Made by a program: the position numbers and the translations under genes
The notes under the pieces: generated by a model
Told to the model about the DNA's origin: nothing
The model's input: the letters and a program-made list of their open reading frames with translations, nothing else
Databases searched by the model: none
NCBI RefSeq assembly: GCF_023277745.1
Contig: NZ_CP086322.1
Coordinates: 8,742,001 to 8,806,000 of the forward strand
From: Streptomyces halobius
Lineage (GTDB): Bacteria; Actinomycetota; Actinomycetes; Streptomycetales; Streptomycetaceae
Reading direction: 5' to 3'
DNA: 64,000 nucleotides
Part shown: positions 27,372 to 36,124 of the stretch, in pieces
Layout of the letters: every line of letters begins with the position of its first letter
How positions within the stretch are numbered: position 1 is the first letter of the stretch

Positions 27372-29912
27372 CTACCAAGGGGCCGGGGCCTGCGGCGCCC
27401 ACCAAGGGTGTTGGGCCCCGGCCGGCTCCGAGAAAGTGAACAGCTCACCCACGGAGCGGACTTCAAGCAGCACGGCCCGCTCGCCCTGCTCACGGCGCAG
27501 ACCGGGGACGTAGAACGCCGTACCGCACGTACCGCCCAGGAATCGCCGCGTCCCGTCGGGGAGCCGGCGGTGCAGCTCGTAGTGGCGTACCGGGCCGGTG
27601 GCGGGCTGCCAGCGCAGCCGCAGCGCCGTGGTCCCGTCCGCCGTGGCGGCGTCGGTGACCGTGAGCGCCCTGGGAGCACCCGGCTGCCCGGTGCCCTCGC
27701 GGACGGCCAGGGCACCCAGCCGCCATGCCACCGGCGCGCTCCCGCGGCCGGTCAGCCGTACGCCCAGCGTGTGCACGGTGCCGGCCCCGAGGGAGGCGAG
27801 CCGCACGGAGACGGTGCGCCAGCCGCCGCCCGGCTCGATGGTTCCGGCGGGCAGATACGCGTACGGGGCGGGCGCACCGGGCGCCGGCGGTTCCTGGAGC
27901 GCCACGGCCACTTCGACGGCCACCGGGCCCGATTGGACGGTCAGCGGGCCTGGTTCGGGGGTCACCGGGCCTGATTCGAGGGTCGCCGGGCCTGGTTCGG
28001 GGGGCACCGGGCCCGGTGCTGCGTCTGCCCGGTGGCCTGCCTCGCTCGGCCGGTGGCTCTCCCCGCTCGCGCGGAGGTCTGCCTCGTCCGGCCGGTGGTC
28101 CGCCCCGCTCGGCCGGTGGTCCGCCTCGCTCGGCCGGTGGGTGATGTCGGCACCCGTATGGTGGGCGTTGGCGTCGGAATCCGTGCGGTAGGTGATATCG
28201 ACCACCGTGGCTGCGCCGGTCGGGAGCCGGGTGGGGAACAGGTCGACGGTGACGGGGGCATCCAGTGCGCCGTGCACCAGGAGGCTGCTGCCGCCGCGCC
28301 AGGCATTGGCGAAATCTACGAAAATATCCGGACGTTTTCCCTTTGTTCGGATTGACCAGCGCCGGGGTGGCAGGTGGTCCTGCAGGCCGAGATGGTTCCA
28401 CGGTGTGTCCGACGTGACCGCGCCGTCCTCGTACCAGCGCAGGCCGTGGCCGGTGTTGAAGGTGGTCGCGAACGGCAGCGAGGAGATCGTCGAACGGTCG
28501 GCCACGGCGGCGGCCGGCGCCCGCCAGCCGCTGCCGGTGCCACTGGGCCGGGCCGGATCGACCACCTTGGTCGGATCGAGTCCCTCGCCGGACCAGAAGC
28601 GGTCGTCCGCGGCGTGGAACTGGCCAGGAGTACGCCCCTCCGGGAGGTGGTGGAGGGTCCACTCGGGACGGTAGAAGCCGTAGGAGACCACATGATCGCG
28701 GTCGCTGGGGATGATCGCGTCCCAGTCCGTTTCGGTGTCCCAGCCCGCCGATTCGACATCGACCCCGGCCCACAACTCGTAGCGTCTGCGGCCCAGTTGG
28801 CCGGCCAGCTCGCCGGAGTCCGCGAGCCGTCGGGCCGTCCAGCGGAAGTCCACGAAGAGGGAATCGGCCACCGGGCCCGCGTCGTCCTGGAAGAACGGCT
28901 GATTGAGCTCGTTGAGCGCGCCCTGCCAGCCGACCCGACCGCTCACATTCAACGCGTCGTACCAGGTGATGCGCAGCCCGCGACGAGATCCCGCGGCCCG
29001 CAGCGCGCGCAGGAACGCCTGCATGTCCGCGGCAAGCGCGGCATCCCCGCCGTCGGTCTCGGCGTTGATGAACCAACCGTCGAAGCCGTACGCGGTCGCG
29101 ACCTGCACCAGCTTCGCGGCCAGCGGGAAGCGCCCCGCCGCGTCCTTCTGCACCAGGTCGCGGGTCCAGCGCAGATCCCCGCCGAAGGGGACCGGTGGGA
29201 GGAAGACGGTGCCCAGTACGGGGACGCCGTTGCGGTGCGCGGCGTCGACGACCGGCGCGTTCGGCGCCAGCACCAGCCCCTCGCCGGAAGACCCGCCCCA
29301 GAAGACCAGCTCGTCGATGTAGGCCCAGTGTGTCGGCGCGTAGTAGTCCGCGATGGCCGAACCCTGCGACGGATTGCCCGCGGTGTGGGCGAAGGCCGCG
29401 AGCGCGCTGATCCGGGCCTGGCCGGAGCGGGCCGTGCGGTTCGCCGGGACGGGCGTGAACCGCTTGGCGAGTGGCACCGTCGCGGTGTTGAACGGCAGAT
29501 CCCGGTCGCCCTCCGGTGTCCATTCTGCCAGGCTCCGCCAGGTGATGCCGGGGCCGGGCGTGCCCGACGGGAGCGAGTCGGGGAACCAGTAGGAGGCGCA
29601 GGGCTGGAGGGGTGAGGCGGTCCGGGGGCGGCCGGCTGTCGTATCGGGCCGCGGCCCGGGGCGGCCGGCGGCCAGCGCCATGCCGCTTCCGAGGGAGGGG
29701 CCGAACAGGGCGGCCGCGGCGCCTGCCCCGGCCAGTACCGCTCGGCGGCGGGACAACGAGAAGGGGGGTAGGCGCCTGGGCTGGGATGGGTTGGTGGGTA
29801 TCGGGCGCGCGGGCGGGCGCCTGGGCTGGGATGGGTTGGTGGGTGTGGGGTGCGCGGGTGCGCGCCTGGGCTGGGGCGAGGTGGCTGCTGCTGGTTGCGC
29901 TTCAGGGGGCAT
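27372..29912 (-). CDS. Endo-beta-N-acetylglucosaminidase, glycoside hydrolase family 85
   Basis: 846 residues, ATG start with GGAGGAC upstream. Residues 1-90 are a Pro-rich leader carrying a Tat-type signal (SLSRRRAVLAGAGAAAALFG). The catalytic GH85 domain follows: YWFPDSLPSG, YIDELVFWGGSSGEG, LGTVFLPPV and the active-site FDGWFINAETD with the N and E typical of substrate-assisted catalysis. It should cut the GlcNAc-GlcNAc bond of N-glycans outside the cell. Near residues 590-690 lies an odd insert of HRPSEAD-like repeats and PEPGP repeats, before C-terminal beta domains. Two GWDGLVG-encoding DNA repeats lie antisense to the leader. Confidence 0.9.
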   Translation of the reverse strand: MPPEAQPAAATSPQPRRAPAHPTPTNPSQPRRPPARPIPTNPSQPRRLPPFSLSRRRAVLAGAGAAAALFGPSLGSGMALAAGRPGPRPDTTAGRPRTASPLQPCASYWFPDSLPSGTPGPGITWRSLAEWTPEGDRDLPFNTATVPLAKRFTPVPANRTARSGQARISALAAFAHTAGNPSQGSAIADYYAPTHWAYIDELVFWGGSSGEGLVLAPNAPVVDAAHRNGVPVLGTVFLPPVPFGGDLRWTRDLVQKDAAGRFPLAAKLVQVATAYGFDGWFINAETDGGDAALAADMQAFLRALRAAGSRRGLRITWYDALNVSGRVGWQGALNELNQPFFQDDAGPVADSLFVDFRWTARRLADSGELAGQLGRRRYELWAGVDVESAGWDTETDWDAIIPSDRDHVVSYGFYRPEWTLHHLPEGRTPGQFHAADDRFWSGEGLDPTKVVDPARPSGTGSGWRAPAAAVADRSTISSLPFATTFNTGHGLRWYEDGAVTSDTPWNHLGLQDHLPPRRWSIRTKGKRPDIFVDFANAWRGGSSLLVHGALDAPVTVDLFPTRLPTGAATVVDITYRTDSDANAHHTGADITHRPSEADHRPSGADHRPDEADLRASGESHRPSEAGHRADAAPGPVPPEPGPATLESGPVTPEPGPLTVQSGPVAVEVAVALQEPPAPGAPAPYAYLPAGTIEPGGGWRTVSVRLASLGAGTVHTLGVRLTGRGSAPVAWRLGALAVREGTGQPGAPRALTVTDAATADGTTALRLRWQPATGPVRHYELHRRLPDGTRRFLGGTCGTAFYVPGLRREQGERAVLLEVRSVGELFTFSEPAGAQHPWWAPQAPAPW
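28025..28145. repeat. In-frame 21-bp minisatellite inside the GH85 gene
   Basis: About six imperfect copies of a 21-base unit (plus strand, TCCGCCTCGCTCGGCCGGTGG-like) encode repeating H-R-P-S-E/G-A-D heptapeptides. They sit between catalytic and accessory domains, suggesting a variable-length linker. Exact ends are approximate. Confidence 0.7.
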
Positions 29913-30035
29913 GGGGAGGTCCTCCGGTGGGGGCGGCGGGCGGACGGACGGCCAGGAGCTGCCAGGAGACGGAGCAGGGCCGGAAAGCGGGCCTCTTCCG
30001 GTCAGTCGGCTCCTAGTCGGCCTCCTTCGGAGTGG

Positions 30036-31280
30036 TCAGGCCTGATGGGCCTCTTCCGGTGTGCAGACTTCGGTGATGCCACGCGACGTCAAATGTGCGT
30101 CATCCGATGCCAGTTCGGCCAGTACGAAAGTCGGCCGGACGTCCTGGGCGGTGAGCTCGGTCCATGCCTCGAAGACGGGGCCTCCCGGTGCGCACACCGA
30201 GCGGCGCGGCGCGTCCTCGGACCCGCCGGCGTCGACGACCAGTGCGGTGCTGCGTACCGCAGGCCGGTGTTCGCGGCCGCGCCACTCCTTGGCCAGTGCG
30301 GCGATGGCCCGGCCCGCGGGCTTGACCGTACGGTCGTTGCCCAACAGGCCCAAGCCGTATTCCAGCTCCGGGAAGTCCGCAAGCGACCGCGCCACGTCAT
30401 GCGAGCACCACCAGGTGACGCCCCAAAGGTCAGGACAGTCAAGGGCGTTGGTGATGGTGGCCTCGGTGAAGTGTGCCGCTCGGTCCGCCGGGATGTGCGG
30501 GGCGGGAGCGCCGACCTCCTGGAGCCATACCGAGCGGTGCGGGTCGACGGCCCATGCCTTGGTCAGCTCGATCAGATACTCGGCATGGTGCTCGGTGGCG
30601 ATGCCGGTCGGCCCGTGCCGCTGCGCGGTGCCGTTGAACACCCAGGAGTGCACGGCCGTCACGGCGCCGAGCCGGGCGGCCTGGGCGGGGGTGAACGGAT
30701 GGCCGTCGCGGTACCAGGTGACGTCGTATTCGGCATGCAGATGCGTCCGGCCCGGCGCGCCACGCTCGCAGGCCGCGAGCATCCGCTCCAGCCAGGCAGC
30801 GGCCTGTGCGCCGGTGATGCGGTCGGGATCCGGGTGCGGCCCGTCGGAGAACTGGTTGATCTCGTTGCCGAGCGTCATCCCGAGGAAGTGGGGCCGGTCG
30901 GCCAGCGCGGCCGCCAGCGTCCGCAGATATTCCTCCTGGCCCGCGAGCACATCGGGGTCGGTGAAGATATTCCGGCGGTGCCAGGTCTGCGTCCAGGCGG
31001 GCAGGAAGTCGAAACTCGACAGATGGCCCTGCAGTCCGTCGACGGTGACGTCGAGACCGCGCTCGGCGGCGGCGTCCGCCAGCTGTACCAGCTGCTCCAC
31101 GGCGCGGGGCCGGATCAGGGTGCGATTGGGCTGGAAGAGCGGCCAGAGCGGGAAGACCCGGATGTGATCCAGGCCGAGGCCGGCGATGGAGTCGAGGTCG
31201 GCGCGTACGGCGTCCAGATCGAAGTCGAGCCAGTGGTGGAACCAGCCTTGGGTGGGGGTGTAGTTGGCGCCGAATCGCAT
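30036..31280 (-). CDS. Beta-mannosidase-type glycoside hydrolase, GH5 (subfamily 18-like)
   Basis: 414 residues, ATG start (MRFGANYTP) with AGGAG upstream. A clan-A TIM barrel without signal peptide. Acid/base Glu is in GMTLGNEINQFSDG and the nucleophile Glu in SVWLQEVGAP. GANYTPTQGWFHHWLDFD, VDGLQGHLSSFDF and WTQTWHRRNIFTDP resemble the GH5_18 Man-beta-1,4-GlcNAc beta-mannosidases known from bifidobacterial N-glycan loci, from memory. It would split the core Man-GlcNAc released by the GH85 enzyme once imported. It is adjacent to the ABC importer. Confidence 0.85.
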   Translation of the reverse strand: MRFGANYTPTQGWFHHWLDFDLDAVRADLDSIAGLGLDHIRVFPLWPLFQPNRTLIRPRAVEQLVQLADAAAERGLDVTVDGLQGHLSSFDFLPAWTQTWHRRNIFTDPDVLAGQEEYLRTLAAALADRPHFLGMTLGNEINQFSDGPHPDPDRITGAQAAAWLERMLAACERGAPGRTHLHAEYDVTWYRDGHPFTPAQAARLGAVTAVHSWVFNGTAQRHGPTGIATEHHAEYLIELTKAWAVDPHRSVWLQEVGAPAPHIPADRAAHFTEATITNALDCPDLWGVTWWCSHDVARSLADFPELEYGLGLLGNDRTVKPAGRAIAALAKEWRGREHRPAVRSTALVVDAGGSEDAPRRSVCAPGGPVFEAWTELTAQDVRPTFVLAELASDDAHLTSRGITEVCTPEEAHQA

Positions 31281-31422
31281 GGGACTCCTGTGGGTACGGG
31301 GGCGGGGATGTGGGCTGGTTTTGTGGGCCGACGGGGCATACGGCTGGTTTTTGTGAGGCGGCGGGGACACGGGCCGTTTGCGGGCGGCGGGGATACGGCC
31401 GGTTTCGCGGGCCGGTCCGGGC

Positions 31423-32283
31423 TCAGCCCTTGACGGCGCCCTCACCGACGCCGCGGAAGAAGTAACGCTGCAGACAGGCGAAGAGCGCGATCAGCGGCAG
31501 CACGGCGATGACGGTGCCTGCCGCAACCAGCCGCTGGTTGTCCGCGAAGGTGCCGTGCAGGAAGTTCAGCCCGATCGTCAGGGTGAATTTCGACTGGTCG
31601 CTCAGCACGATCAACGGCCACAGGAAGTCGTCCCAGGCACCCATGAACGCGAAGATCGCGACAACGGCGAGGGTGCCCTTGACCGACGGCAGCGCGATCC
31701 GTACGAACCGCTGCCAGGCGTTGGCGCCGTCGACGAACGCGGCCTGCTCGATCTCGTACGGCACCCCGGCGAAGGCGTTGCGCATCAGCATCACATTCAT
31801 CGCGCCGATACAGGCGGGCAGCAGCACCCCGATCAGGGTGTTGTTGAGCTGCAGTTCCCGCATCGTCACAAACTGGGCGATCATGATGCTCTCGACCGGG
31901 ACCAGCATCGCCATGACGAAGACGACGAGCGCGGTCTTACGGCCCGTGAAGCGCATACGGGCCAGGGCGTAGCCCGCCAGCGCGGCGCCCACGCAGTTGG
32001 TGAGCACGTTCGCGGCGGCGACCTTGAGGGAGTTCAGTGCGAAGTCCCAGACCGGGATGATCTCCGCGACGTCTGCGTAGTTGCCGAAGGTGAGGTGACG
32101 GGGGATCAGGCTCGGTGGATAGCGGTAGATGTCCTCGCCGGCACCTTTGAGGGAGGTGGACAGCTGCCACAGGAAGGGGCCGATTGTCACTGCTAGCACA
32201 GCGAGCAGCAGCAGATATCGGAGCAGCAGTCGCCATCGGGGCATCCGCCGTTCCCTGCGCTCCTGCTTGACCTCCCCTCTCAT
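31423..32283 (-). CDS. Carbohydrate ABC transporter permease (MalG/CUT1 type)
   Basis: 286 residues, ATG start overlapping the stop of the other permease by four bases. Six transmembrane helices, with the EAA loop EQAAFVDGANAWQRFVRIALPSVKG that docks the ATPase, and the CUT1 C-terminus ending RYFFRGVGEGAVKG. It forms the second half of the membrane channel for the binding protein at 33326. No ATPase gene is present; Streptomyces CUT1 systems commonly share the MsiK ATPase encoded elsewhere. Confidence 0.93.
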   Translation of the reverse strand: MRGEVKQERRERRMPRWRLLLRYLLLLAVLAVTIGPFLWQLSTSLKGAGEDIYRYPPSLIPRHLTFGNYADVAEIIPVWDFALNSLKVAAANVLTNCVGAALAGYALARMRFTGRKTALVVFVMAMLVPVESIMIAQFVTMRELQLNNTLIGVLLPACIGAMNVMLMRNAFAGVPYEIEQAAFVDGANAWQRFVRIALPSVKGTLAVVAIFAFMGAWDDFLWPLIVLSDQSKFTLTIGLNFLHGTFADNQRLVAAGTVIAVLPLIALFACLQRYFFRGVGEGAVKG

Positions 32284-33314
32284 GCCTCGTCCTCCTTCTT
32301 CCGGTTGGCGCGCAGCACCAGCAGCATCAGTCCGAGCGTGATGACGAAGACGACGACGGACAGCGCCGAGGCATAGCCGACCCGCCCGCTGAGGCCCGTA
32401 CCGACCTGCTGGACCAGCATCACCAGCGTGGTGTCCTCGCCCCCGGGGCCGCCGGTCGGACCGGCCATCAGATAGACCTCGGAGAACACCTTGAACGCGC
32501 TGACCGAGGAGAGCGCGGCCACCAGCACCATCGTGGAGCGCACCGCCGGCACGGTGACGGTCAGAAAGCGGCGCACCGCCCCCGCCCCGTCCACCGCGCA
32601 CGCCTCATGCAGCTCCCGGGGGACGTTGGCCAGCGCCGCCAGATAAATGATCATGTAGTAGCCGAGGCCCTTCCAGACCGTCACCGCCATCGCGCTGAGC
32701 AGCAGCAGCCAGGGATCGCTGAGAAAACCCACCGTGCCGACGCCCACGGCCTCCAGCAGCGCATTGATCAGTCCCCGGTCGTCCAGCAGCCACACCCAGA
32801 TGAGCCCCACCACGACCACGGAGGCGACCACCGGGGTGTAGAACGCGGCCCGGAAGAAGGCGATCCCGGGGAGGTGCCGCTGTACGAGGATGGCCAGCAG
32901 CAGCGGCAGAATCACCAGCGGCGGTACGACCCCCAGGACATACAGCAGGCTGTTGCGCAGCCCCGTCCAGAACATCGCGTCATGGACCAGCTCCTGGTAG
33001 TTGGTGCCGCCGACGAACTGCCCTTCGGTGAGGGTGCGGGCGTCGGTGAAGGAGTTCACCACGGTGCTCAGGAACGGATAGAGGCTGAACCCGCCGACGA
33101 TCAGCAGACCGGGAGCCAGGAAGAGCCAGGGGCTGGACGGTAGATGCGTGCGGATTCCTGGGGCCGCGCGGGCCCGTCGCCTGACTGGTTCAGACGGAGG
33201 AGAGGCGGTACCGGCGGGTACCGGGGCATCCGTGTGCTCGGGCCGGGGCGCTCCGGGAGACACCCCGCTCCGCGATGTCGTATCGGACATCAAGATGTGC
33301 TTCGCCTTCAGCAT
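32280..33314 (-). CDS. Carbohydrate ABC transporter permease (MalF/CUT1 type)
   Basis: 344 residues if started at the ATG at 33312-33314, twelve bases after the binding-protein stop; an ATG eight codons later is possible. A polar Pro-rich N-terminus of about 45 residues precedes six helices (WLFLAPGLLIVGGFSLYPFL and others). The EAA loop is HEACAVDGAGAVRRFLTVTVPAVRS. It partners the permease at 31423. Confidence 0.92.
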   Translation of the reverse strand: MLKAKHILMSDTTSRSGVSPGAPRPEHTDAPVPAGTASPPSEPVRRRARAAPGIRTHLPSSPWLFLAPGLLIVGGFSLYPFLSTVVNSFTDARTLTEGQFVGGTNYQELVHDAMFWTGLRNSLLYVLGVVPPLVILPLLLAILVQRHLPGIAFFRAAFYTPVVASVVVVGLIWVWLLDDRGLINALLEAVGVGTVGFLSDPWLLLLSAMAVTVWKGLGYYMIIYLAALANVPRELHEACAVDGAGAVRRFLTVTVPAVRSTMVLVAALSSVSAFKVFSEVYLMAGPTGGPGGEDTTLVMLVQQVGTGLSGRVGYASALSVVVFVITLGLMLLVLRANRKKEDEA

Positions 33315-33325
33315 GTGCCCCGGCC

Positions 33326-34618
33326 TCAGCCCGTCTTGAGCAGGCGGTTGCACTCGGCGACCGCCCCGTCCAGCGCCGCCTTGGGCGACTGCTCGCCCTG
33401 TAGGGCCTTGGCGACGGCATTCCGCAGCACGGTCTTCATCTGGTCGCTGAGCAGCACCGGTGTGTAATTCACCGCGTTCTTGAGGGACTTGGCAGATGCC
33501 ACCCGTACTCGTGTCGCGTCGGTGCCGTCCTCCTCGGTGAAGTACGGATCGTCCAGCGAGCCCTTGGTACTCGGGAAGATGGTGACCTGCTTGGCGAAGG
33601 CCATCTGGTTCTTCTTGTTGGTGACGAAGTGCGCGAACGCGACGGCCGCCGGCTTGACGTTGCTCTGTGCGTTCACCATCAGGCCCTGGACGTACATATT
33701 GGCCCTGCCGGTGTTGTTGACCGTGTCCGTGATGCCGATGTTCTTGTAGAGGCTCGGCGCCTCCTTCTTGAACGTCTCAAGGTCAAGCGCGCTGCCCGGG
33801 TTCATGGCCACCGACTGCTGCTGGAACTTACGTCCGGAGGACTCGGCCTTCGCCGTGAGCGCCTGCGAGTCCAGTGCCCCGGCGGCGTACAGCTCCTTGT
33901 AATGCCGGAGCAGTTCGACGCCCTTGGGCTCGTTGAACGTGAACTCCGTGCCCCGTGCGTTCATCAGCCGCACGCCATAGCGCCCGAAGTCCTCGATGGA
34001 CGGGGTGCTCGCCAGCATCGCTATCTTCCGGTCGCTCTTCCTCGCCATCGACACGGCGTCCTTGAAGAGCTGGTCGTAGGTGGTCGGCGGCTTCTCCGGA
34101 TCGAGGCCGGCCTTCCTGAAGAGGTGCTTGTTGTAGAACATCGGCCCGGTGTTCAGATACCAGGGAAAGGCATAGACGCCCGGCATCCCGGGCATCTGAT
34201 TGCTCTGCCATGCCTCGTCGAGATATTCCTCGCGGTATTTCCCCGCGGCCTTTTCCAGGTCCAGTGCCATCCCGGCCTTGGCCAGCGGATAGACAAGATC
34301 CGGCGACGCATTCACGACATCGGGGAGCGTTCCGCCGGCGGCATCGGAGCTGAGCTTTTCCGGATATCCCTCGGCGGGCTGGTCCACCCACTTGATCTTG
34401 GCGTCCGGATGCTTCTCCTCGAAGTCCGCGATAATGCCCTCGAAGTAGTCCTTGAAATGTGCCCTGAGGTTCCAGGTCTGGAAGGTCACCTCGCCCTCGA
34501 CCTTCCCCGACGCGCTGTCGGCCCCGCCGGAGCCGTCCGCGGCCCCGCACGCGGTGAGGGTGAGTAATGAGGTGACCAGGGCCGCGGTGGCGGTGGCTGC
34601 TCTGCGGGACATACGCAT
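33326..34618 (-). CDS. Carbohydrate ABC transporter substrate-binding lipoprotein
   Basis: 430 residues, ATG start with AAGGAG ten bases upstream. A signal peptide with lipobox LTAC (about residues 21-24) anchors it outside the membrane. The rest is a CUT1 extracellular solute-binding protein: GEVTFQTWNLRAHFKDYFEG, GGTLPDVVNASPDLVYPLA, GVYAFPWYLNTGPMFYNKHL and MNPGSALDL. As first gene of the minus-strand glycan operon it probably captures oligosaccharide released by the GH85 enzyme. The promoter is divergent from a LacI regulator, with two matching operators. Confidence 0.92.
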   Translation of the reverse strand: MRMSRRAATATAALVTSLLTLTACGAADGSGGADSASGKVEGEVTFQTWNLRAHFKDYFEGIIADFEEKHPDAKIKWVDQPAEGYPEKLSSDAAGGTLPDVVNASPDLVYPLAKAGMALDLEKAAGKYREEYLDEAWQSNQMPGMPGVYAFPWYLNTGPMFYNKHLFRKAGLDPEKPPTTYDQLFKDAVSMARKSDRKIAMLASTPSIEDFGRYGVRLMNARGTEFTFNEPKGVELLRHYKELYAAGALDSQALTAKAESSGRKFQQQSVAMNPGSALDLETFKKEAPSLYKNIGITDTVNNTGRANMYVQGLMVNAQSNVKPAAVAFAHFVTNKKNQMAFAKQVTIFPSTKGSLDDPYFTEEDGTDATRVRVASAKSLKNAVNYTPVLLSDQMKTVLRNAVAKALQGEQSPKAALDGAVAECNRLLKTG

Positions 34619-34784
34619 GGCCGACGGGCTCCTTCGCTCGTACCAGAAACATGTGGAAAGGGTTTATGGCAGCCGATGGGTCGGTGATGATGTGCTGTCG
34701 GTGGATGGTGATGCAGTGCCAGTGACTCTCGAAGTGACATGGCGAAGTGATATGGAGCGACCATCTGCTCCAAGCAAGCTCTAG

Positions 34785-34812
34785 AACTGAGAACTGAGAA
34801 CTGAGAACTGAG
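34785..34812. repeat. Four exact tandem copies of AACTGAG
   Basis: A perfect heptamer array (34785-34812) lies in the divergent promoter region about 170 bases upstream of the binding-protein gene. Looser CGGACTG units follow at 34820-34860. It could be a slippage-prone microsatellite or a multimeric protein site. Confidence 0.85.
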
Positions 34813-34918
34813 CTATCTTCTCGGACTGGTCCATCCGGACTGCTGAAACCGCTCGGACTGAGATATCCGCTCTGCTTGATCTGACGATCCAGGCCCTCGG
34901 TGACGATGCGGCAGACTA

Positions 34919-34932
34919 CTAATGCGCTTTAG
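34919..34932. promoter_or_regulatory. LacI-type operator 1
   Basis: CTAATGCGCTTTAG is a near-palindrome centred on CG, the usual shape of LacI-family operators. It matches operator 2 at 13 of 14 positions. It is closer than operator 2 to the binding-protein promoter. Confidence 0.75.
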
Positions 34933-34989
34933 CGAGTGTCAATACTCCAGCACGATTGACAAGCCGACCACCCCTGATCAGACTGTGCA

Positions 34990-35003
34990 CTAATGCGGTT
35001 TAG
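34990..35003. promoter_or_regulatory. LacI-type operator 2
   Basis: CTAATGCGGTTTAG lies 71 bases from operator 1, roughly seven helical turns, and ends 26 bases before the LacI start codon. It suggests autoregulation and possible looping between the two sites. Confidence 0.75.
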
Positions 35004-35029
35004 ATCGTGCTCACCGGAGGAGAGCCGTC

Positions 35030-36124
35030 ATGACAGCGCCCGGTGAGGCCGCCCGCCGCAAGCCGACGCGCCGGCCGACGATCAAGGACATCGCGCGCCG
35101 GGCCGGTGTGTCGGAGAGTGCCGTCTCCTTCGCGCTCAACGACCGGCCGGGCGTCTCCCAGGACACCCGCGCCCGCGTACGCCGCGTGGCGGAGGAACTC
35201 GGCTGGCAGGCCAGCAGCGCCGCCCGTGCCCTGTCCGGCGAACGCGTCGGCTGCGTCGGCCTGGTACTCGCCCGCCCCGCACAGACCCTGGGCGTCGAGT
35301 CGTTCTTCCTGCAGCTCGTCTCCGGCATCCAAGAGGTGCTCTCCGCACGGAAGATCGCGCTCCTCTTCCAGGTCGTGGCGGACCTCGACACCGAATGCGC
35401 GCTCTACCGCCGCTGGTGGGCCGAAGGCCGGGTGGACGGCGTCCTCGTCGTCGACCCGCGCACCGAAGACCCCAGGCCGGTGCTCCTCGCCTCGCTCGGC
35501 CTGCCCGCGGTCGTCGTCGGCGGACTCGCCGCCCAGCCGCCGGACGCCCCCCGACCGCCCGCCACGCACCCGCCGCTCGCCACCGTCTGGGCCGACGACG
35601 CCAAGGCCATGGCCACCATCCTCGACCATCTCCACGCCCTGGGGCACCGGCGGATCGCGCATGTCGCCGGAATGCCGGGCCTGGCCCACACCGAACGACG
35701 GATCCGCTCACTGCGCACCGAAGCGGAACTGCGGGGGCTCGACAAGCGGCAGGTCCGCTCGGTGACCACCGACTACTCGGACGCCGAAGGGGCGGAGGCC
35801 ACCCGCCGCATCCTCGACACCGCCGAACCGCCCACGGCGATCATCTACGACAACGACGTGATGGCCGTGGCCGGCGCCTCGGTCGCCGCCGGGCGCGGCA
35901 TTCCCGTACCGGATCGGCTGTCGATCGTGGCCTGGGACGACTCGGCGCTCTGCCGCGTCACCCACCCCCGGCTGACCGCCCTCGTCCGCGACACCCCCGG
36001 CTTCGGACGGCTCGCCGCCCAGGAACTCCTCGCCGTCCTCGACGGCGGGCCGCTGCGCACCGTCCAGGGCGAACTGCCCCAGCTGGAGGCCCGGGAGAGC
36101 ACTGGGTCACCGCCCGCGCCGTAA
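35030..36124 (+). CDS. LacI family transcriptional regulator
   Basis: 364 residues, ATG start with GGAGGAGAG upstream. The N-terminal headpiece is RRPTIKDIARRAGVSESAVSFALNDRPGVS with the hinge helix SSAARALSG. The periplasmic-binding-protein-like sensor domain follows (VVDPRTEDP, HRRIAHVAGMPGLAHTERR, IIYDNDVMAVA, SIVAWDDSALCRVTHPRLT). It is divergent from the glycan importer operon with two CTAATGCG-type operators between, so it almost certainly represses that operon until a mannose-containing oligosaccharide is present. The inducer is inferred. Confidence 0.93.
   Translation: MTAPGEAARRKPTRRPTIKDIARRAGVSESAVSFALNDRPGVSQDTRARVRRVAEELGWQASSAARALSGERVGCVGLVLARPAQTLGVESFFLQLVSGIQEVLSARKIALLFQVVADLDTECALYRRWWAEGRVDGVLVVDPRTEDPRPVLLASLGLPAVVVGGLAAQPPDAPRPPATHPPLATVWADDAKAMATILDHLHALGHRRIAHVAGMPGLAHTERRIRSLRTEAELRGLDKRQVRSVTTDYSDAEGAEATRRILDTAEPPTAIIYDNDVMAVAGASVAAGRGIPVPDRLSIVAWDDSALCRVTHPRLTALVRDTPGFGRLAAQELLAVLDGGPLRTVQGELPQLEARESTGSPPAP

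Noticed and set aside
34820..34860. CGGACTG words after the heptamer array as further regulator sites
   Set aside because: Spacing is irregular and there is no dyad, so they look like decayed repeat units.
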